In this document: positions 58,917 through 64,000 of the stretch, in pieces
How positions within the stretch are numbered: position 1 is the stretch's first letter
Layout of the letters: each line of letters begins with the position of its first letter
Assembly (NCBI GenBank): GCA_963773625.1
Contig: CAVZCJ010000021.1
Coordinates: forward strand, 1-64,000
Length of the DNA: 64,000 nucleotides
From: DATARH01 sp963773625
GTDB taxonomy: Bacteria > Pseudomonadota > Alphaproteobacteria > ATCC43930 > CGMCC-115725
Direction of reading: 5' to 3'
Made by a program: the position numbers and the translations under genes
Notes under the pieces: generated by a model
Told to the model about the DNA's origin: nothing
Database searches by the model: none
The model's input: only the letters and a program-made list of their open reading frames with translations

Positions 58917-60005
58917 ACCGCGAACGCGGTGGCCGGACGCGGGCCGATATAGGCTGAGGACGGTCGCACCAGGCGGCCTTCGCGCTGTTGCTCCTGCGCA
59001 TGGGCGAGCCAGCCGGCGCAGCGTGCCACCGCGAACACCGGCATGAAGACGTCACGCGGCAGCCCGACCGCGTCGAGCAAAAGCGCCGCGTTGATCTCGA
59101 CATTGGGCTGCAGCGGCGGCCGGTCGGGCTTAAGCTTCGCGAAGGCGGCGCCAACGGCGCGTTCGACCTCGGCGGCGAAGGCTAGCCGGCCCGCCGCGGG
59201 ACCGAGCTTGGCACCAAGCCGGCGCAACGCATCGCCGAGGATCAGCGCGCGAGGGTCGCCGCCTTTGAACACGCGGTGACCGAAGCCCATCAGCCGCTCG
59301 CCGGCGGCGAGCTTCTGCTCGGCCCAGATGGCGACATCGCCGCTTGCCTCGGCCTCGTCGAGCATGTCGAGGGTCGGGCCAGGGGCGCCGCCGTGCAGCG
59401 GGCCGGTAAAGGCGCAATAGGCGCCCAACGCCGCCGAGGCCAGCGACGCCCGGCTCGAGGCGATGACCCGCGCGGTGAACGCCGAGGTGTTGAGCCCGTT
59501 ATCGATCAGCGTGGTCCAGTACGTGTCGAGCGCCTCGCTCATCGCCGGATCGACCTCGCGGCCGTGAACCATGCGCAGGAGGTCGGCGGCGGTGGAAAGG
59601 CCTGGGTCGGGGGGCAGCGGCGCCAGGCCTTGGCGGCGGCGCAGTAGCGCGCCGATCGCCACCGGCAGGGTCGCGAGGATCGATGCGGGAGGCGCTTTGT
59701 CGCCAAGAAAGGCGAGCGCCAACCGCACCCCCTCGACCGGTGGCCGCGCGGCTGCCGGCGCCGAGCCAGTCGGCGATCGACGCGAAGGCGTCGGCCCGCG
59801 CCGCACCCAACCGCGCGCGGATGACCGCGCGGTCGAGCGGATCGGGGGAAAATTCTTCCCAGAGCAGGGCGACCGCCCCCTCATAGCCGAACCCGGCGAC
59901 AAGCTCGGCCAGAGGATGGCCGCGCACCCACAGAATGCCCTGCGTGCCGTCGCTGTGGCTCAGTACCGTTTCGGCGGCGATCAGCCCGGCAAGTCCACTA
60001 TCCAT
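58898..60005 (-). pseudogene. Citrate synthase family protein, one frameshift
   Basis: The start MDSGLAGLIAAETVLSHSDG, TQGILWVRGHPLAELVAGFG and YEGAVALLWEEF, then the core AFTGPLHGGAPGPTLDML, GFGHRVFKGGDPRAL and NVEINAALLLDAVGLPRDVF, are citrate/methylcitrate synthase motifs with the catalytic His residues in GPLHGGAP and GFGHRVF. A frame change near 59755 joins the two halves; with one base restored it is about 369 residues, matching the short citrate synthase-like class. It may be functional if the shift is a sequencing error. Whether it is the main citrate synthase cannot be told. Confidence 0.82.
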
Positions 60006-60097
60006 CGCCCGCTCCCGCTCCAGCCCGGATCGTCACCGGAGGAACAGCGATCCGAGGCGAGCGCGGCGCGATTGTCAATGCCGCGGCGGTTGTGTGT

Positions 60098-60535
60098 CTA
60101 GCGTCGGCCAGGGTCGTCGTCAGCGACGTTCTGGCGATGGTTCGGCCGGTCGTAGAAGGCACGTTGCTTGTTGTGCCACGCGGACCGCTCGGCCGGATCG
60201 ATGACACCGTCATGGTTGGCGTCGATTTGGTCGAAGCGGTCGCGGAAACGCCGATCGCGCTCCGCCGGCGACATCGCGGCGAAGTAGTCGTAATAGGCCT
60301 TTTGCCGCTGGAGGCTCGCCCGCCGCGTTGCGCTCAGATCTTTCTCGGCCAATTCGGCCGCGATCTGAGTTTGGCGCTGGTCGATGAAATGCATCCGCCA
60401 GTCGCGATACTGGTCGAAGGTGATGGTGTCGGCCGAGGCCGTCGGCGCCGGCGCGGTCGCCGCGATGGCAGGAAGCGGCGCGGCCGCGAGAAGCGCGGTC
60501 GCGGTGAGGAGCGCGTAACGGGTCATGCGAGTCAT
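60098..60535 (-). CDS. EF-hand domain secreted protein
   Basis: 145 residues. Signal peptide RYALLTATALLAAAPLPAIA. One canonical calcium-binding loop DQIDANHDGVIDPAERSAW (D-x-N-x-D-G-x-I-D-x2-E) lies near residue 105, and a degenerate partner (ITFDQYRDWRMHF) near 40. Many alphaproteobacteria carry such exported EF-hand proteins, with no known role. Followed by the accessory region on its upstream side. Confidence 0.82.
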   Translation of the reverse strand: MTRMTRYALLTATALLAAAPLPAIAATAPAPTASADTITFDQYRDWRMHFIDQRQTQIAAELAEKDLSATRRASLQRQKAYYDYFAAMSPAERDRRFRDRFDQIDANHDGVIDPAERSAWHNKQRAFYDRPNHRQNVADDDPGRR

Positions 60536-60614
60536 CGTCGTCTCTCCCTACTGGCGTTAAACCTTGATGAGAACAAACCAGCGACAAAGTCATTCGTCAA
60601 GGGGAATTATATAC

Positions 60615-60643
60615 TTGACTGATGGACAGGTTTGGGATACGTT
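60615..60643 (+). promoter_or_regulatory. Possible promoter of the transposase gene
   Basis: TTGACT at 60615-60620, a 17-base spacer and TACGTT at 60638-60643. The -35 is good and the -10 weak. AAGGAGAT precedes the ATG by 5 bases. Confidence 0.35.
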
Positions 60644-60663
60644 CTGCATCAAGGAGATAGGCG

Positions 60664-61632
60664 ATGCAGACCCCCGAGCTACTCAGCGACCCGGTTTTCC
60701 ACGATGAAGAAGCGGCGCGCCTCTATCTCCAAGAGGTTCGCTGGCCGGATGGCGTCTATTGCCCGTTCTGCGGCACGTTCGACGGGATCAAGCCGCTAGG
60801 TGGCAACAGCATGGGGCCGGGCTGGTTCTATTGCGAAAGCTGCCAGGACAAGTTCACGGTGCGCGTCGGCTCGATCTTCGAGCGCAGCCATATCCCGCTG
60901 CATAAGTGGCTGCTTGGCTTCCGCCTCATGGCGTCGAGCAAGAAAGGTGTCTCGGCGCACCAGCTATATCGCACGCTCGGGATCACTTACAAGAGCGCTT
61001 GGTTCCTCGCGCACCGTATCCGCGAGGCAATGAAGCCGCACGAACCGCCGATCCTGGGCGGCGAAGGCAAGGTGGTCGAGGCTGACGACACGTTTTGGGG
61101 GCCGGAAGCCAAAGGGCTTCATTCCAAGGATAACTGGAAGTTCGTCAACGGCGTCGGCTGGGTTCCGAAGGTCGTAGACAAGAAGCAGAAAATCGTCTCG
61201 CTGGTCGAGCGCGACGGCAAGGTCGTGTCCGTGCATGTGAACGACCTCACGTCGCAGACGATCTACAAAACCTTCCATGCCTTTGCCGACAAGCGCAGCC
61301 GTCTCAATACCGACGAAGGCCGCCCGTACATGATGCCCGGCAGGTATTTCGCGGCGCATGAGACCGTGAACCACGGCGAGGAAGAATATGCGCGTGACGG
61401 CGCGGTCGGGCGCGTGACCACGAATACCGTCGAGGGCTATTTCGGCGTGTTCAAACGTGGGATGCGCGGCACTTACCAGCACTGCGGCGAGCAACACTTG
61501 CATCGCTATCTGGCGGAATTCGATTTCCGCTACAACAACCGCAAGGCCCTCGGCGTCGAGGATGCAGAGCGCACTGAACGCGCCATCAAAGGCGCGGCTG
61601 GCAAGCGCCTGACCTATCGGCGGACCTCGTAG
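60664..61632 (+). CDS. IS1595-family (ISXO2-like) transposase
   Basis: 322 residues. N-terminal zinc ribbon with CPFCGTFDGIKPLGG and CESCQDKFTVRVGS, the GITYKSAWFLAHRIREAM helix, then the DDE-type core VEADDTFWGPEAKG and NTVEGYFGVFKRGMRGTYQH with the last catalytic residue pattern (N/E). The C-terminus is RRTS. It looks full length. Terminal inverted repeats or a target duplication were not found on either side, so the element is possibly decayed or its ends lie outside the recognised stretch. It opens the accessory region. Confidence 0.88.
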   Translation: MQTPELLSDPVFHDEEAARLYLQEVRWPDGVYCPFCGTFDGIKPLGGNSMGPGWFYCESCQDKFTVRVGSIFERSHIPLHKWLLGFRLMASSKKGVSAHQLYRTLGITYKSAWFLAHRIREAMKPHEPPILGGEGKVVEADDTFWGPEAKGLHSKDNWKFVNGVGWVPKVVDKKQKIVSLVERDGKVVSVHVNDLTSQTIYKTFHAFADKRSRLNTDEGRPYMMPGRYFAAHETVNHGEEEYARDGAVGRVTTNTVEGYFGVFKRGMRGTYQHCGEQHLHRYLAEFDFRYNNRKALGVEDAERTERAIKGAAGKRLTYRRTS

Positions 61633-61823
61633 CGCAGCGTAGGAAACGCCGCGGATCACCGGTAACGATTTCCAAAATCCCCTAGCGCCTACCGAGAGCC
61701 GGAACAGCTAGAGTTCCCCTTTAATTTCAAAAAAGATTCAACTCTGCGCGAATATCCCGTGGAATCCACAACCGACGGCGGCAGCCGCAACGGCCAACTT
61801 ATCATGTGCAGGGAGAAGCCCAG

Positions 61824-62040
61824 ATGAAGCTAATTATAGTCCTATACGTAGTCCTCAATACCGGCCCTGCTACGATGCAGAGCGATAGAACTACCTGATA
61901 CGTATGAGAATATGACATGTGCTGATGCGGTTGCGAAAAGTAAGGCGACGTATATCCCTGGGGAATATACGTCTGGTTCTAAGGCCGTAGAACTGCGAAT
62001 GGGGTTCCTTTGTGTTCCCACAGGGAAAACCGCAAAGTAG
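61824..62040 (+). pseudogene. Small secreted-type gene, one frameshift
   Basis: MKLIIVLYVVLNTGPATMQS begins a signal-like sequence, then a frameshift near 61890. The continuation LPDTYENMTCADAVAKSKAT, YIPGEYTSGSKAVELRMGFL ends VPTGKTAK. Two cysteines (MTCADA and FLCVP) suggest an exported protein. It is lower in GC than its neighbours. About 190 bases of AT-richer, gene-free DNA separate it from the transposase. No family recognised. Confidence 0.5.
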
Positions 62041-62143
62041 AACGAAGAGCGAGTCGCTCACCCATCAGTCCATAACTTGCTGATTCAAAAGAGTCCTGAT
62101 AGATGCATCGAGCGATCTGCTAGAATGTGTCCTACCGGGACGG

Positions 62144-62374
62144 CTATTCCATGTTGAACATGTCCCGGAGGCGTAAAGCGGCTTCGTCCGAAAATACCTG
62201 CGCGATGATTTCAACGCGCCCGATTTCGTCCGAACCCCTTTGCTCGAATAAAAAGTAACCGCCGGGGTTAGCAACCTGCTGATCCGACAAGGCTAACCGC
62301 CGGTCGGTCAAGGGCGCGATGCAAAGCATCCGGTCATTGTCCAGGTTAACGCTAAAGTACATCATCTCGTCCAT
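62144..62374 (-). CDS. Hypothetical protein
   Basis: 76 residues. MDEMMYFSVNLDNDRMLCIA, PLTDRRLALSDQQVANPGGY, FLFEQRGSDEIGRVEIIAQV and a C-terminal LRLRDMFNME. Acidic, probably soluble and alpha/beta. GGTGGAG precedes the ATG at 62374. Divergent from the next gene, with 29 bases between the starts. No family recognised. Confidence 0.6.
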   Translation of the reverse strand: MDEMMYFSVNLDNDRMLCIAPLTDRRLALSDQQVANPGGYFLFEQRGSDEIGRVEIIAQVFSDEAALRLRDMFNME

Positions 62375-62403
62375 CGGTATCTCCACCTTTTAGGAAAGAA
62401 AAA

Positions 62404-63135
62404 ATGCCCGAACAAAAAACTCATCGCGAAGTCAAGTCTCCGCAAATGGCAGCGCGTTCTTTGGCCGATTACATGGTAGCATCCGAAACCGCCAAGCGGC
62501 GGATCGTTCAGGACTGCAAGTACCGCGCGATCGCCCGCCTTATCCAGCATGACGACGCGAAGATGGCGGTCGGCAAATATTTTCGCGCCGGCTTGAAGGA
62601 TACCGCGGCCATGTCGGCCGACGCACAACGGCTGCGGCGCCAAATGGCCGACACGCCCTTTGACCGCGATGTCCTTGATCACAACGCCGATTACATCGAT
62701 AGGTTCGTCGAGGTCTCTGGCAACGTCGCAATGCCGAACGCCGACATTTTGCCGCCGGGACGTACGCCACCGATTACGCTGGGCGGCGTCAAAGTGACCG
62801 AAGAACTGCAATTCCGCCTGCGGCGCGTAATGGCGCGGACGAACCGCGTGCGCCTCGGCGGGGGATCGTTGCGGTACGCCAAAGGGCAACGCTTGAACCC
62901 GAATGTCGCGGCATGGCAGTCCGCGTTCCTGTTCGGCTACCTCAACCTGACCAAAGACGAACCCGAGGCCGAGCCGGAGCTTCAGCTGTGCCTGACGGTC
63001 GATGCGCATACCGGCAAGGTTTATGGCGCGCCCGGCAACTCCGTGCGGCGGCTCCACAATATCGAGGCGGCGTGCATGTCGATTGCCGAGCGCTGGCAGA
63101 ATGTCCCGCCGCCGCCGGGGGCCGTCCTCGACTAA
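62404..63135 (+). CDS. Hypothetical protein of the accessory region
   Basis: 243 residues, no signal or membrane segment. N-terminal MPEQKTHREVKSPQMAARSL and IVQDCKYRAIARLIQHDDAK, then a central ITLGGVKVTEELQFRLRRVM and the C-terminal ELQLCLTVDAHTGKVYGAPG. TTTTAGGAAAG precedes the ATG. The Lys/Arg/Gln-rich first part may bind nucleic acid (inference). Divergent from the 76-residue gene. Position next to a DUF3800 gene suggests an accessory, possibly defence-related, role, but nothing in the sequence proves it. Confidence 0.6.
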   Translation: MPEQKTHREVKSPQMAARSLADYMVASETAKRRIVQDCKYRAIARLIQHDDAKMAVGKYFRAGLKDTAAMSADAQRLRRQMADTPFDRDVLDHNADYIDRFVEVSGNVAMPNADILPPGRTPPITLGGVKVTEELQFRLRRVMARTNRVRLGGGSLRYAKGQRLNPNVAAWQSAFLFGYLNLTKDEPEAEPELQLCLTVDAHTGKVYGAPGNSVRRLHNIEAACMSIAERWQNVPPPPGAVLD

Positions 63136-63136
63136 A

Positions 63137-63340
63137 TTACGCCTTGTCCTTCGGACTGCGCGGGCCGCGATGGTGAGGCGCGCGCGTCCGCTTTGGCGTG
63201 ACATCCTCCGGGACGGTTTGGCGCGGCTTGTGCGGTATTTGGAACGCGCGGCGTAGACCGTGCTGAAACCGCTCGGCCATCCCCGGTTCATCTTCAATCG
63301 CGAGCTGATCTGACCCACCGCGCTTCGTCTTTTCAGCCAT
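63137..63340 (-). CDS. Small basic hypothetical protein
   Basis: 67 residues: MAEKTKRGGSDQLAIEDEPG, MAERFQHGLRRAFQIPHKPR and RTRAPHHRGPRSPKDKA. Resembles the short basic proteins (ERF-x-LRR-x-h-x-PHKP type) often found near DUF3800 genes. Its stop abuts the end of the 62404 gene, and its start lies 14 bases from the divergent DUF3800 gene. Confidence 0.6.
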   Translation of the reverse strand: MAEKTKRGGSDQLAIEDEPGMAERFQHGLRRAFQIPHKPRQTVPEDVTPKRTRAPHHRGPRSPKDKA

Positions 63341-63354
63341 CCTTGGTTCCCGCA

Positions 63355-64000
63355 ATGACAGTAGGCTTCGTAGCATATATCGACGAGTCCGGCGACACCG
63401 GCATCCAGCAGGTCAAGGGGAAGCGGCTTTTTGGTGCCCAGAGCGAATGGCTTGTCCTGTCCTGTTTTCTCGTGCGTGCCGAAAACGATTCCAAGGTACC
63501 ATCTTGGGTGCGGGAGATTGCCGGCCAGTTCCGCAATCATCAGCGGCCCGGCTTGCATTTCGCCGATTTGATCCCGGTCAAAAAAGCCATTGCTTGCAAA
63601 ATGCTGGCTGCGAAGCAGTGCCGTCTTTTTGTCGTCCTGTCGAACAAAAAGAATATCGAAGGCTATCGAAACCCGAACCTGGACGACAACAACAAGGCTT
63701 GGATTTATTGGTTTCTCTCCCGTCTGTTGCTCGAACGGGTCACCGAGTTTTGCGAGGCATTGGTTCCTGAGACCGAGCGCGGCCAGAGCAAATTGCGGAT
63801 CACTTTCGCCCGGCGCGGCGGACTGAGGTACGCGGATTTTGCGGCATATTTGCGCAAGCTTGAAAAACAGAGCCGCGCTGGGACATTGGTGCTGGGTAAG
63901 GGCGATCTTCGCTGGTCGCTTATCGATGCAGACGAAATTTTCGTTCTCGACACCGCGAACCGCGACGGATTGCAGCTTGCCGATATCGGCGCTGGCGCTT
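63355..64000 (+). CDS. DUF3800 protein, cut by window end
   Basis: At least 215 residues with no stop before the window ends. MTVGFVAYIDESGDTGIQQV contains the DUF3800 signature Y-x-D-E-S-G. ENDSKVPSWVREIAGQFRNH, HFADLIPVKKAIACKMLAAK, LFVVLSNKKNIEGYRNP and LITFARRGGLRYADFAAYL-type residues follow; NRDGLQLADIGAGA at the edge is the conserved D-x-LQ-(L/A)AD motif. The family has a nuclease-like arrangement of acidic residues and is frequent in mobile islands. The start has weak spacing, but no better one is present. Confidence 0.8.
   Translation, partial: MTVGFVAYIDESGDTGIQQVKGKRLFGAQSEWLVLSCFLVRAENDSKVPSWVREIAGQFRNHQRPGLHFADLIPVKKAIACKMLAAKQCRLFVVLSNKKNIEGYRNPNLDDNNKAWIYWFLSRLLLERVTEFCEALVPETERGQSKLRITFARRGGLRYADFAAYLRKLEKQSRAGTLVLGKGDLRWSLIDADEIFVLDTANRDGLQLADIGAGA

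Noticed and set aside
60601..61690. GGGGAATT at 60601 and AAAATCCCC at 61675 as IS ends
   Set aside because: Only about 8 bases match in inverted orientation and the flanking 8 bases do not form a direct repeat, so element ends were not called.

Overview
The window is GC-rich, densely coded chromosomal DNA from an alphaproteobacterium, most likely Rhodospirillales- or Hyphomicrobiales-like. Pointers are an IalB-family protein, the ccmABCDE cytochrome c maturation cluster, a YggT/DUF167 pair, the arsenosugar-type DUF2064/GT2 pair, an ETF-quinone oxidoreductase, TTGA-N6-TCAA (FNR/FixK) boxes and a Bradyrhizobium-like palindromic repeat. No rRNA, CRISPR array or intact prophage was seen. All calls come from reading the sequence without database searches.

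Layout. 0.08-6.1 kb: tRNA-Gln, a Sel1-repeat membrane protein, then on the minus strand ETF-QO (two frameshifts), a TPR lipoprotein-like protein and ispE. 6.2-10.4 kb: a palindromic repeat, a family-4-like uracil-DNA glycosylase overlapping moaB, two glycosyltransferase-type genes and a radical SAM protein. 10.6-20.2 kb: a large polytopic membrane protein, a CoA-transferase, a broken NMT1-like binding protein, a zeta-type GST and a sugar-type ABC transporter operon whose binding protein, ATPase and one permease are frameshifted. 20.5-28.6 kb: a universal stress protein with an FNR-type box, two divergent hybrid histidine kinases, a TadG-like protein, a porin relic and an acyl-CoA ligase-like gene.

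28.6-36.5 kb: a chain of RNA hairpins ending in an intrinsic terminator abuts ccmA, followed by ccmBCDE; then GNAT, ialB-like, rlmN, a 56-residue membrane protein with a perfect TTGAT-N4-ATCAA box, argG, DUF167 and yggT. 36.67-39.23 kb: tRNA-Ala, and a 19-bp exact copy of its 3' end 2.5 kb away, delimit a small integrated island holding a polyphosphate kinase 2 relic, a fatty acid desaturase and a translational-machinery-like protein. 39.2-48 kb: MFS, SDR, a histidine kinase, a small lipoprotein, dgcN-dgcA (D-glutamate catabolism), an AlkA-like glycosylase, a LysM protein and a LOG protein. 48.2-50.7 kb: monomeric isocitrate dehydrogenase, immediately followed by an internally deleted relic of the unrelated dimeric isocitrate dehydrogenase. 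50.9-60.5 kb: MscS channel, LLM oxidoreductase, hydroxyacid dehydrogenase, GNAT, DOPA-dioxygenase-like protein, an L,D-transpeptidase/DUF882 pair, a citrate synthase-like gene and an EF-hand protein. 60.6-64 kb: an accessory stretch with an IS1595-type transposase, small unknown genes and a DUF3800 gene cut by the window end.

The most notable observations are the tRNA-Ala island, the isocitrate dehydrogenase replacement scar, the FNR-boxed microprotein, the structured RNA in front of ccmA, and the DUF3800-containing accessory end. Many single-base frameshifts in otherwise well-conserved genes (ETF-QO, ABC transporter, radical SAM, citrate synthase, hybrid kinase) raise the possibility of sequencing indels, so those genes are described as frameshifted rather than as proven pseudogenes.
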